A DNA stretch of 64,000 nt from NCBI RefSeq assembly GCF_963580165.1, contig NZ_CAUZLM010000002.1, forward strand, positions 1 to 64,000, written 5' to 3'. This document shows positions 42,378-49,845 of the stretch, piece by piece. Numbering within the stretch: the first letter of the stretch is position 1; each line of letters starts with the position of its first letter. The notes beneath the pieces were generated by a model. It worked only from the letters and a program-made list of their open reading frames with translations, made no database searches and had not been told where the DNA came from. A program made the translations under genes and the position numbers. The stretch is from Fructobacillus evanidus (lineage in GTDB: Bacteria > Bacillota > Bacilli > Lactobacillales > Lactobacillaceae).

Positions 42378-43163
42378 TTATTCTTTAGCAAGCCAAATCG
42401 AAAGCAGATAAATCAGCACTTCAATCCCAGCAATAAAGGCAGAAGTTGGTAGATTCGTGACATAGGCCAAAGCTAAACCTGTCCAAGTTCCGAACAAAGC
42501 AAAAAAGACCGAGAGAGCCATCAACCGACCAACAGAACCTTGGTAGTAACGGGCGGATGCCGCCGGTAGTGTAACCAAAACAAAGATTAACAACGACCCA
42601 ACTAATTGTGACGAAATCGCCACGGATAGCGCCATCACCACCAAGAAGAGAATTTTTAACCAAGTCTTTTTTCCTCTTGAAAGTAGTAGCCCTGCCTCAT
42701 CAAATGCCAGTAGGCGCAATGGCTTGTAAAACAAGAAAATCACGACGAAGACACCAAGAGCCATCCCCGCCAAAATTAACAAATCGGTGTGCGAAATTCC
42801 CAACACGGAACCAAATAAAATACCGGTTGCCGCCGAATTGGCAGTATGGCCAAGGGCCAAGAAAAGAATTCCTAAAGCAATGGCAAAGGCTGATACAGCA
42901 GAAGTCACGTTATCCTGGCGGACCTTGGCATTCTCCAATCCCCCGATTGATAGCGCAGCGAGGATTGTAAAAATCACCATCCCCAAAAGTGGTGGCCAAC
43001 CAATAAAGAAACCAAAGGCCGCCCCAGCAAAAGCAATTTCACTTAAAGAATGGCTCAAGAAGTTATACGACCGCGCCACCACGAAAGTTCCAACTATTCC
43101 AGCAACAATTGAAATTACTGTGCCGGCAATAAAAGCATTTTGCATAAAAGCTTGATCAAACAT
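42378..43163 (-). CDS. Metal (Zn/Mn) ABC transporter permease, ZnuB/AdcB type
   Basis: The 261-residue, eight-helix membrane permease of the ABC-3 family starts MFDQAFMQNAFIAGTVISIVAGIVGTFVV, a typical opening, with FLSHSLSEIAFAGAAFGF and GSLLIFVLVTLPAASARY as further signatures. It pairs with the overlapping ATPase gene (8 nt). No substrate-binding lipoprotein gene lies in this unit, so that partner must be encoded elsewhere. The metal, zinc or manganese, cannot be told from the permease alone. Confidence 0.9.
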   Translation of the reverse strand: MFDQAFMQNAFIAGTVISIVAGIVGTFVVARSYNFLSHSLSEIAFAGAAFGFFIGWPPLLGMVIFTILAALSIGGLENAKVRQDNVTSAVSAFAIALGILFLALGHTANSAATGILFGSVLGISHTDLLILAGMALGVFVVIFLFYKPLRLLAFDEAGLLLSRGKKTWLKILFLVVMALSVAISSQLVGSLLIFVLVTLPAASARYYQGSVGRLMALSVFFALFGTWTGLALAYVTNLPTSAFIAGIEVLIYLLSIWLAKE

Positions 43164-43878
43164 GGTTTACCTCCTGGCGGTGTTGTGAAGCAGCCGCATC
43201 TGGCAAATCAGCTGCCTGGCCGCCCTGAATCTGGCCATCATGCAACCAAAGGTACCCATCAGCATACTCTTTGACCCAAGAAGTATCGTGCGAAATCCAC
43301 AAAACACCAATCTGGCGACTTTGTTGCAAGGCCCGAACACTTTTAACGAGGGCCAAGGCATGATTGGCATCCAAGGCGGCGGTCGGTTCATCTAAAATCA
43401 ACAAATCAGGTTCTTGAACTAAGGCCTGGGCAATATAAGCCCGTTGCTTTTGCCCACCAGAGGCATCCGATAGCCGTAAATCAGCTAAGTCAGTTAAGTC
43501 GACTTGCTCTAAGGCTTGATCGATGGCTGATTTTTCACGGGCATTCAGCCAAGGGCGCAAGCCAGACTTTAGCCCTAAGGCGATAAAAGACCGGATCGTC
43601 AGCGGGTAATCATCTCCCAGATCACGAAACTGTGGAACGTAGGCCAAGCTTTTACTGTTGACCTCAATCGTCCCCTGCTGCTTCTTGTTTTCATGGCCAG
43701 GATGTTTTTGACCAATGACTTCTTGAATCAAAGCCTTAATTAAGGTCGTCTTGCCGGTTCCATTTTCACCAACAATGACGGTAAAGCGGTGTCCATCAAT
43801 TGTAAAGGAAACATCCTTTAAAACCATGCGATCACCAAAGGCAGCGGTAAAGTTTTTGACAACAATCTGCGCACTCAT
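43156..43878 (-). CDS. Metal (Zn/Mn) ABC transporter ATP-binding protein, ZnuC/AdcC type
   Basis: The 240-residue ABC ATPase has Walker A VGENGTGKTTLIKAL, the signature DASGGQKQRAYIAQAL (DASGG instead of the usual LSGG), Walker B LLILDEPTAALD and the H-loop ISHDTSW. GAGGAG places the ATG at 43878. It overlaps the permease gene by 8 nt. The unit lies just after the veg terminator, with no clear promoter of its own in the 60-nt gap, so it may rely on read-through or an unseen promoter. No Zur or MntR box was recognised. Confidence 0.9.
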   Translation of the reverse strand: MSAQIVVKNFTAAFGDRMVLKDVSFTIDGHRFTVIVGENGTGKTTLIKALIQEVIGQKHPGHENKKQQGTIEVNSKSLAYVPQFRDLGDDYPLTIRSFIALGLKSGLRPWLNAREKSAIDQALEQVDLTDLADLRLSDASGGQKQRAYIAQALVQEPDLLILDEPTAALDANHALALVKSVRALQQSRQIGVLWISHDTSWVKEYADGYLWLHDGQIQGGQAADLPDAAASQHRQEVNHV

Positions 43879-43913
43879 GGCATTCTCCTCTTTCATTTTA
43901 AAGCCAGGCAAAC

Positions 43914-43937
43914 AAAAAAGCCCTGACGGGCTTTTTA
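43914..43937 (-). terminator. Terminator of veg
   Basis: AAAAAGCCC-GTCA-GGGCTTTTTT, directly after the veg stop. Confidence 0.92.
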
Positions 43938-43946
43938 TGTATTTCC

Positions 43947-44177
43947 TTAATCGGCAAACGTGATATCCACGTTATTCGTTAAGACGTCTGTGTAACTGTA
44001 TGAAGCACGCTCAAATTCGGCTTCTTCATCCAGTTCAACCACAAACAGTGATGGGAAAGTAGAACGCAAGATTCCGGAACGCTCCGTGAATTTCTTACGA
44101 CCTGCCTGAGAAACTACAGTGACTGTTTCGCCTATGTGCGCGTCCAAGCGCGACTTAATATCTTCTAAAGTTGACAT
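43947..44177 (-). CDS. veg: Veg protein
   Basis: The 76-residue protein matches Veg: MSTLEDIKSRLDAHIGETVTVVSQAGRKK and the IL-STFPSLFVVEL core. In Bacillus veg is strongly expressed and affects biofilm matrix genes; its biochemical role is not clear. It has a near-consensus promoter and strong terminator here, in keeping with high expression. Order rnmV-rsmA-veg-purR is conserved in Firmicutes. Confidence 0.93.
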   Translation of the reverse strand: MSTLEDIKSRLDAHIGETVTVVSQAGRKKFTERSGILRSTFPSLFVVELDEEAEFERASYSYTDVLTNNVDITFAD

Positions 44178-44208
44178 TTTCGACCGCCTTTCTCATTAAA
44201 CAAGAACT

Positions 44209-44237
44209 ATTATAACACATTAGTAACAAAAGCTCAA
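44209..44237 (-). promoter_or_regulatory. veg promoter
   Basis: -35 TTGAGC (44232-44237), 17-nt spacer, -10 TATAAT (44209-44214). Confidence 0.85.
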
Positions 44238-44273
44238 TATTAGCAAAAAAATTGCGATTGTTGGCGTTAACAG

Positions 44274-45164
44274 TTAACCTGCGTAGAATCCCTGTTCCAT
44301 CAGGGCTAAATACAAGTCCGTTAATTGGTTGAGGGTTAGTTTTTCGGCACGAACCCCCGGTTGAATATTCGATTGGTCTAGAGCTTTTGTTAACCGTTCC
44401 TTGATTTCTTCCTCTTTACCAAAACGTTGTAGGAGGTTATTCCAAAGCGACTTCCGGCGATGAGCAAAGGTCGCCTTAACCAGTGAGAACAATTGATCAG
44501 GATTTTCAACTGGTTGGTCAGGTTCTCTTGGTGTCAAGGAAACAACAGCTGAATCCACATTTGGCGCTGGATTAAAGGCAGTCCGTGGCACCTTCAACGC
44601 AGTCTGAACATTAGCATAGTAAGACAAGGTGATAGACAAAACACCATATTCCTTCGTCCCTGGTTCAGCCGTTAAGCGGTCAGCCACTTCCTTTTGCATC
44701 ATCACCACTAATCGAGACCAGTTAATCTGCGCTTGCAATAATCCTAAAAGAATTGGCGTCGTGATGTAGTACGGCAAATTAGCGACCACTTTGACCGAGC
44801 GCTCCGGCCCAAAATGTTCAGCTAACGTTTGCTTCAGGTTAACCTCTAGGACATCATCGTTTTGAACCGTAACATTATCGTACGGCGCCAAGGTCTCACT
44901 TAGGACCTTGACCATGTCCCGGTCAATTTCAAAGGCTAAGACCTGGTCGGCAGCCAAGGCCAAATATTCGGTTAAACCACCAATCCCGGGACCAATCTCG
45001 ACCACGGCATCTTCTTTACTCAACTCTGCTGCATCCACAATCCCAGTCAGAATGTTTTGATCAGTCAAAAAATTTTGACCAAACTTCTTTTTGGCCCGCA
45101 GGCCATACTGATTTAAAATTGCCTGAGTCCGCATTGGGTTGGCAATCTTAATTGACTTTTCCAT
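44274..45164 (-). CDS. rsmA: 16S rRNA (adenine(1518)-N6/adenine(1519)-N6)-dimethyltransferase RsmA (KsgA)
   Basis: The 296-residue SAM-dependent enzyme dimethylates two adjacent adenines near the 3' end of 16S rRNA. KKFGQNFLTD is the family start; VVEIGPGIGGLTEYLA binds SAM; VANLPYYITTPIL is the catalytic NLPY motif. It overlaps rnmV by 17 nt, so the tatD-rnmV-rsmA genes are translated as a block. Loss of this enzyme gives kasugamycin resistance in other bacteria. Confidence 0.95.
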   Translation of the reverse strand: MEKSIKIANPMRTQAILNQYGLRAKKKFGQNFLTDQNILTGIVDAAELSKEDAVVEIGPGIGGLTEYLALAADQVLAFEIDRDMVKVLSETLAPYDNVTVQNDDVLEVNLKQTLAEHFGPERSVKVVANLPYYITTPILLGLLQAQINWSRLVVMMQKEVADRLTAEPGTKEYGVLSITLSYYANVQTALKVPRTAFNPAPNVDSAVVSLTPREPDQPVENPDQLFSLVKATFAHRRKSLWNNLLQRFGKEEEIKERLTKALDQSNIQPGVRAEKLTLNQLTDLYLALMEQGFYAG

Positions 45165-45732
45165 TAATGTTTCCTTTCAAGGCAGCCACAACCTGCTCTT
45201 GCATGATGCCATAGGCTAAAAGGCGGTGATATAGTTGTTTGCCATTGGCATAACCAATTTGTAGGCTTTGACCGAGCAAAATTCGCCTCTCCTTGGCGGT
45301 TGGTCCACCAATCAAGCCCAAATCGACCAGAAAGTCCCGGTCAATATCAGAATCCGGTCGAGACTGGCCAACTTGCTGGTCAGCCTCCACAAGGCAGGCC
45401 GCCAGCACATCCAGTGGTGCATGTTCCACCCCTAATGACTTGTGGGGATTGTCCTTTTGTGCCCGGCCCTGGTCCTGGCTAATTGTTGCTTGGGCAACTT
45501 CCGGGACTGCTTCTGTAATTAGCCGCCGAAGCCGGTTCCCATTAAAATCAGGGTCCGTCAAAACAATGGCCCCCCGCTCTGCGGCTGCTTTTTGAATGCG
45601 CAAAATCACTTCTTCGCCGAGCGCCGATCCCCTGGTTTCAATCGTGTCACAGTCAACCGCTTGACTCAGACGTTTTGTATCCGACCAGCCTTCCACGACA
45701 ACCATCGCCTTAATTTTTGGCCGATTAGTCAT
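45148..45732 (-). CDS. rnmV: Ribonuclease M5
   Basis: The 194-residue Toprim-domain nuclease matures 5S rRNA precursor. Catalytic residues are visible in VVVEGWSDTKRL (Glu and Asp) and LTDPDFNGNRLRRLI (the DxD pair). GVEHAPLDVLAACL is typical of RNase M5 and separates it from primases. It overlaps tatD by 8 nt and rsmA by 17 nt. Ribosomal protein L18 is the usual co-factor; it is not in this window. Confidence 0.95.
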   Translation of the reverse strand: MTNRPKIKAMVVVEGWSDTKRLSQAVDCDTIETRGSALGEEVILRIQKAAAERGAIVLTDPDFNGNRLRRLITEAVPEVAQATISQDQGRAQKDNPHKSLGVEHAPLDVLAACLVEADQQVGQSRPDSDIDRDFLVDLGLIGGPTAKERRILLGQSLQIGYANGKQLYHRLLAYGIMQEQVVAALKGNINGKVN

Positions 45733-46519
45733 GGTTCAAAAAAGCCCATTCAGCGTTTTGCTTGGTTTGTGCTGCGAGGTCATCGGCTGACATTGAGAGC
45801 GTCTTGGCCAAATCATCAATCACAAATTTGGTCCAACCGGGTTCGTTGCGCTTACCACGGTTTGGACTTGGCGCCAAGTATGGTGCATCCGTCTCCACCA
45901 AAATTTGGTCCAATGGCACAACTTTGGCTGCTTCTCGAACTTCTTCTGCTTTTTTGAAAGTCACGACGCCAGAAAAAGAAATATAATAACCTAAATCAGC
46001 GAAGGCCTTGGCCTGTTCCGGAGTGCCGGAGAAGGAATGAATGACCGCCTTGGTCACCTTCTGTTCCTTCAAGACGCGATAAACATCGTCAAAGGCCTCT
46101 CGGTTATGAATCACAACCGGTAAGTCCTTTTCCTTGGCCAAACTGATTTGTGCTAAGAAGGCCTGCATTTGAACATCTTTATCGGTATCGAAGTGATAGT
46201 CCAAGCCGGTTTCACCAACGGCAACGACCTTATCTTGGTCCAATTGCTCAGTGAGCGTTGCCAGAGCCGCCTCATCAAAATCAGGTGTGTCCTCAGGCTG
46301 GTAACCTAAGATAGCGTAAACTCCGTCATTTTCTTGGGCAATTTCTAAGGCCCGTTGGTTACCAACGGCATTATAGCCGACAATATTCATTTTAACTACT
46401 TGAAATTCATGTGCCCGCGCTAAGTATGCTGGCACATCAAAGTAAAGTTCATCGTCATTCAAATGTGTATGACTGTCGTATGATGGTGCTGGTTGTTCAT
46501 TTGGATGGTAAATCGCCAT
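45725..46519 (-). CDS. tatD: TatD-family metal-dependent hydrolase/DNase
   Basis: The 264-residue TIM-barrel hydrolase shows the metal ligands in YDSHTHLND, VGETGLDYHFDT, VIHNREAFDDV, and VETDAPYLAPSPNRGKRNEP. Family members are 3'-5' DNases or RNases for damaged DNA. Strong AAGGAGG before the ATG and an extended -10 (TGC-TAAAAT, 46544-46549) start the tatD-rnmV-rsmA unit. Confidence 0.93.
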   Translation of the reverse strand: MAIYHPNEQPAPSYDSHTHLNDDELYFDVPAYLARAHEFQVVKMNIVGYNAVGNQRALEIAQENDGVYAILGYQPEDTPDFDEAALATLTEQLDQDKVVAVGETGLDYHFDTDKDVQMQAFLAQISLAKEKDLPVVIHNREAFDDVYRVLKEQKVTKAVIHSFSGTPEQAKAFADLGYYISFSGVVTFKKAEEVREAAKVVPLDQILVETDAPYLAPSPNRGKRNEPGWTKFVIDDLAKTLSMSADDLAAQTKQNAEWAFLNHD

Positions 46520-46650
46520 GATGGCCTCCTTTTTACTTCCTCTATTTTAGCACAGGACGCCACTCCCCTTTGAATTCGTGAGGAAATAGACAAATATTAT
46601 TACAATAGTGCCAGCGTCCGTGCGAGTTAGCTAACCAATTGCCTGTTGAT

Positions 46651-46714
46651 AAAAAAAGACTACTCAGCAACTTATCCCCAAAAAATGGGTTTATAAGCTG
46701 AGCAGTCCTCTTTT
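46651..46714 (-). terminator. Terminator of the nusB unit
   Basis: Long imperfect hairpin (AGGACTGCTCAGCTTAT against ATAAGTTGCTGAGTAGTCT) directly following the nusB stop, then seven T. Confidence 0.9.
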
Positions 46715-47125
46715 TTAAGCATCGACTGGCGCATAGTTCTTCAAGACACCGTTAACAAACTGAGCATCTTGTTGACTAGCAAATTCCTTGGCAAGTTCAA
46801 CCGCTTCATCCACTACAACCTTGTAAGGTGCAGGTTCTGGCATTTGCAATTCATAAACTGCAATGCGCAAAATGACGAGGTTAACCCGTGCAATTCGGTC
46901 AACCTTCCAGCCTAAGGCCAAGTGCTTTGCAATATCAGCATCTAATTGTGCTTTTCGTGCTAAAACACCGTTAACCAGTTGGGGCAAAAAGGCATGATAG
47001 TCTTGATCACCGACAACTAGGTCATAGACCAAATCCATTTCAGCTTCATCTGGCGTCTTGTTAGCGCAAGCAAAGAGAATTTGGACGGCCGCTTGCCGTT
47101 CTTCATGTCGTGATAATTGAGTCAT
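46715..47125 (-). CDS. nusB: Transcription antitermination factor NusB
   Basis: The 136-residue all-helical RNA-binding protein acts in rRNA antitermination. LSRHEERQAAVQILFA is the Arg-rich boxA-binding N-terminus, and INEAVELAKEFA-like VDEAVELAKEFASQQDAQFVNGVLKN closes it. It overlaps the Asp23 gene by one base. The order efp-asp23-nusB is standard in Firmicutes; the usual next genes (folD, xseA) are elsewhere here, with xseA about 10 kb away. Confidence 0.95.
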   Translation of the reverse strand: MTQLSRHEERQAAVQILFACANKTPDEAEMDLVYDLVVGDQDYHAFLPQLVNGVLARKAQLDADIAKHLALGWKVDRIARVNLVILRIAVYELQMPEPAPYKVVVDEAVELAKEFASQQDAQFVNGVLKNYAPVDA

Positions 47126-47574
47126 TAGCTGGGCTCCTTTGCCAGGTCATGATCAAACAAATGGTCAGGGTCCAGGGTATCGTTTGTATCATCAGGAACC
47201 AAACCGGCAATGGTTACGTTTACTTCCGTAACCGTTAAGCCGGTCAAATCAGCCAAGTTCTTCTTGATTGATTGTTGGATAGCAAAAGCCACCTTTGGTA
47301 CGACAACACCATAATGCAAAACAACAGAGACATCAAAATTCAAGCCATCTTCGTCGTTTTCCAATAAGACACCCTTCGTCTTGGCGATATTGGCCAAAGA
47401 TTTTGGAAAATGGTCGTAAACGTTTGTTTGCATAGCTGCTACACCATCAACCTCGAGGGTCGCTGCCTGTGCAATCAATTCCAAGGCATGCCGGGCAACC
47501 ATTGTTTGCCCGTCTTCCATTTTTTCAGCGGACAGTAAAAAGTTCTTATTCGCTAAGTTGGCTTGCTTGACCAT
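47125..47574 (-). CDS. Asp23/Gls24 family envelope stress response protein (YqhY type)
   Basis: The 149-residue protein is of the Asp23 family (LELIAQAATLEVDGVAAMQ, VSVVLHYGVVVPKVAFAIQQSI, VNVTIAGLV). GGAGG places the ATG at 47574 instead of the TTG four codons upstream. Between efp and nusB this is the YqhY branch, which in Bacillus influences acetyl-CoA carboxylase. A short acidic tail follows the domain. Confidence 0.92.
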   Translation of the reverse strand: MVKQANLANKNFLLSAEKMEDGQTMVARHALELIAQAATLEVDGVAAMQTNVYDHFPKSLANIAKTKGVLLENDEDGLNFDVSVVLHYGVVVPKVAFAIQQSIKKNLADLTGLTVTEVNVTIAGLVPDDTNDTLDPDHLFDHDLAKEPS

Positions 47575-47616
47575 TGTTTCCTCCAATCAACCGATAAAAT
47601 CGGTACCAATAAATAC

Positions 47617-47644
47617 AAAAGACTGCTTCATCAAGAAAGCAGCC
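47617..47644 (-). terminator. Hairpin terminator after efp
   Basis: GGCTGCTT-8 nt-AAGCAGTC then TTTTG; moderate T run, so some read-through into the Asp23-nusB genes is possible. Confidence 0.7.
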
Positions 47645-47653
47645 TAAGCAACC

Positions 47654-48214
47654 TTAGGCCCGACCCTTGTAGGACCCATCTTCAGTATTAACAATGATGG
47701 TTTCACCTTCGTTAACAAAATCTGGCACTGTAATTGTAGCACCAGTTTCAACAGTAGCAGGCTTACCTGAACCAGTAGCTGTTGCACCCTTGATACCAGG
47801 TTGCGTCTCAGTCACCTTCAAAGTAACAGTTGATGGCAATTCTGCCCCCAAGACTTCTGAACCATACATCGTAATCTTAACTTCCATTCCTTCAAGCATG
47901 AACTTCAAGGCTTCTTGCAAGTTATCATCTGAGATGTTGATTTGTTCGTAAGTTTCAGTGTCCATAAAGACACGGCCATCGTTTTCGGCGTACAAGTATG
48001 ACATTGGGCGCGTTGAAATTTCGGCCTGTTCAAACTTATCACCAGGACGGAAGGTTACTTCGTTAACCGCACCCGTCCGCAAGTTCTTCAACTTAGAGCG
48101 CACAAAGGCAGCTCCCTTTCCAGGCTTCACGTGTTGGAATTCCAATACACGCCAGATTGAGTTTGAGTATTCAATCGTCAAACCTGTCTTCAAATCATTC
48201 ATGCCAATTGCCAT
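47654..48214 (-). CDS. efp: Translation elongation factor P
   Basis: The 186-residue, three-domain factor relieves ribosome stalling at proline runs. FQHVKPGKGAAFVRSKLKNL holds the tip loop with Lys in PGKGA; TVTLKVTETQPGIKGATATG and GKPATVETGATITVPDFV mark domain III. Extended -10 TGT-TATAAT lies near 48251. The tip residue is Lys, but no EpmA, EarP or YmfI-type modification gene is nearby. Confidence 0.95.
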   Translation of the reverse strand: MAIGMNDLKTGLTIEYSNSIWRVLEFQHVKPGKGAAFVRSKLKNLRTGAVNEVTFRPGDKFEQAEISTRPMSYLYAENDGRVFMDTETYEQINISDDNLQEALKFMLEGMEVKITMYGSEVLGAELPSTVTLKVTETQPGIKGATATGSGKPATVETGATITVPDFVNEGETIIVNTEDGSYKGRA

Positions 48215-48388
48215 GAGTCTATCCCTCGTTCGTTAAGTAATTGTATTTTATTATAACAAATTTTTAGCCAATACGCACTCTTCTTTCACAAAAGCGCAGG
48301 CTTGGACTTAGGATTAAACTGATTTACCAATTGTTTTCCTTTAATACCCCACAGCAAACGCGCATCACATTACTCAGCTCAGGCTTTC

Positions 48389-49273
48389 TTACTTCAAAAA
48401 ATCTGGGTTTTGGTAAACTGGCTTGGGATACTCATAAAAGCCCTTCTGTGTGGCCAAGCCCATTTCATTTTGGTCAATTCGTTCCTTTAGTAAAGCAGCA
48501 ATCTTTTCTTCAATTGGGTTATCTTTTGCCTGTGCCAAAGCCAAGTTGTATGGCGTATTTAGCCCAATGACATCCAAAATGGCAAAAGGCCCCATCGGTG
48601 CCCCCGTCGCAATCATCCACGCCTTATCAATTGTTTGTGGATCAGCCACTTCATCGGCCCACAACTTTTGGCCCGCTTCCAAAAATGGTACCAACAAGGA
48701 ATTCAACAGATAACCGTGCTGTTCCTTATTCAAACGGAATGGCACCATGCGAATATCTCTTGCAAAATGAACCAGGTCATCAACGTATTGCGCATTCGTA
48801 CCAGCATGACCCATAATTTCCGCTGTGTTGTTCGCCCAAATTTGATTAGCAAAGTGGATGGCTAACAGGCGCTCAGGTTGACTGACATATTCAACAAATT
48901 GTGAGGGAATAAAAGTTGAAGAATTCGTGGCAAAGATTGTTTTTGCCGGCGCCACTTCTGAAAGTTCCCGATAAAAACTTTCCTTGGCGGGCAAGCTTTC
49001 AGGAATCGCCTCAATCACCAAATCAGCATTTTTCACCGCTTCAGCCAAATCAGCCGTAAAACGAATCTTTTCAATAACCGAATTCGCTTTCTGGCCATCT
49101 TCGTAAAAGTCATTATAAATGGCTACATAAGGCTGCAAACGTTCCTTGGCCCGCTTTAGTGAATCCTCTGATCGGCCGTAAACCGTTACGTTAAAATCTG
49201 TAAAAGCACTTTGAAAGGCAATTTGCGATCCAAGAACACCGCCTCCGGCAACTACTACGTTTTTGATTGTCAT
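48389..49273 (-). CDS. 3-hydroxyacyl-CoA dehydrogenase family protein
   Basis: The 294-residue NAD-dependent oxidoreductase has the Rossmann loop VVVAGGGVLGSQIAFQSA at the start, the catalytic-His region LLAIHFANQIW (normally HFFNP, here HFANQ), GHYLLN-like HGYLLNSLLVPFLEAG, and a C-terminal helical domain with GAPMGPFAILDVIGL. The changed HFxNP motif suggests a substrate other than standard 3-hydroxybutyryl-CoA. GGAG is 7 nt from the second of two nearby ATGs (49273). It has a near-consensus promoter and stands alone; no other beta-oxidation genes are present. Confidence 0.88.
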   Translation of the reverse strand: MTIKNVVVAGGGVLGSQIAFQSAFTDFNVTVYGRSEDSLKRAKERLQPYVAIYNDFYEDGQKANSVIEKIRFTADLAEAVKNADLVIEAIPESLPAKESFYRELSEVAPAKTIFATNSSTFIPSQFVEYVSQPERLLAIHFANQIWANNTAEIMGHAGTNAQYVDDLVHFARDIRMVPFRLNKEQHGYLLNSLLVPFLEAGQKLWADEVADPQTIDKAWMIATGAPMGPFAILDVIGLNTPYNLALAQAKDNPIEEKIAALLKERIDQNEMGLATQKGFYEYPKPVYQNPDFLK

Positions 49274-49279
49274 GGTCAT

Positions 49280-49629
49280 TCTCCAGGTCGTTATTTTGTG
49301 ATTTTTTTATTATTATGCCAATTATTATAGCAACGATTATTCTTAATGTGAATGTTTTTACAAAACGTTTTAGTAACTTTTATATCGAATATATCAGCTT
49401 TTTATCGTTTATTCCTGATTTTATACCTAGGTTATTGTTGCTCTAATTTAAATAGTGAAAACAATAACTTTATCGCAGGTTTATATTTTTCTATTTACTT
49501 TCTATTTACTAGTAGTCCTTATTAGCAACAAGCCGATAGAAAAGCCCCCAATCCCCTGCCAGCTGTGGTAAAATAGAAGTTAAGGTTTTCGTTCGTGATC
49601 AATTAAAAATTAAACTTGGAGGAACAAAC
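49280..49629. other. Intergenic region between the dehydrogenase gene and rpoY
   Basis: AT-rich, no coding sequence. It holds the minus-strand dehydrogenase promoter, a palindromic AAAACGTTTT near 49372, and close to the plus-strand genes an extended -10 (TGG-TAAAAT, about 49568) followed by a leader of roughly 55 nt ending in a good GGAGG. Confidence 0.6.
49324..49352 (-). promoter_or_regulatory. Promoter of the hydroxyacyl-CoA dehydrogenase gene
   Basis: -35 TTCACA (49347-49352), 17-nt spacer, -10 TATAAT (49324-49329) with an extended TGC. Confidence 0.85.
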
Positions 49630-49845
49630 ATGGTTTACAAAGTTTACTATCAAAGTCATTTCGACCGCAATCCAAAGCGGGAAAACACTCAGGCCTTTTA
49701 CATCGAGGCCGAATCAAAGCCAGCCGCATTAGCAGCTGCGCAGGCAAATACAGAATTTAACATCGAAGATGTTGAAGAATTATCCGATGCAGCACTGGTG
49801 TACGAACAGGCTAATCCGGAATTTAAGTTAACAACCTTCGCCTAA
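49630..49845 (+). CDS. rpoY: RNA polymerase epsilon subunit
   Basis: The 71-residue small subunit of Firmicutes RNA polymerase (DUF1447) reads MVYKVYYQSHFDRNPKRENTQ, followed by the LYIEA-like FYIEAESKPAALA. GGAGG 8 nt before the ATG. Its stop overlaps the rnjA start as TAATG; the rpoY-rnjA pair is conserved in the phylum and links transcription with RNA decay. Confidence 0.95.
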   Translation: MVYKVYYQSHFDRNPKRENTQAFYIEAESKPAALAAAQANTEFNIEDVEELSDAALVYEQANPEFKLTTFA

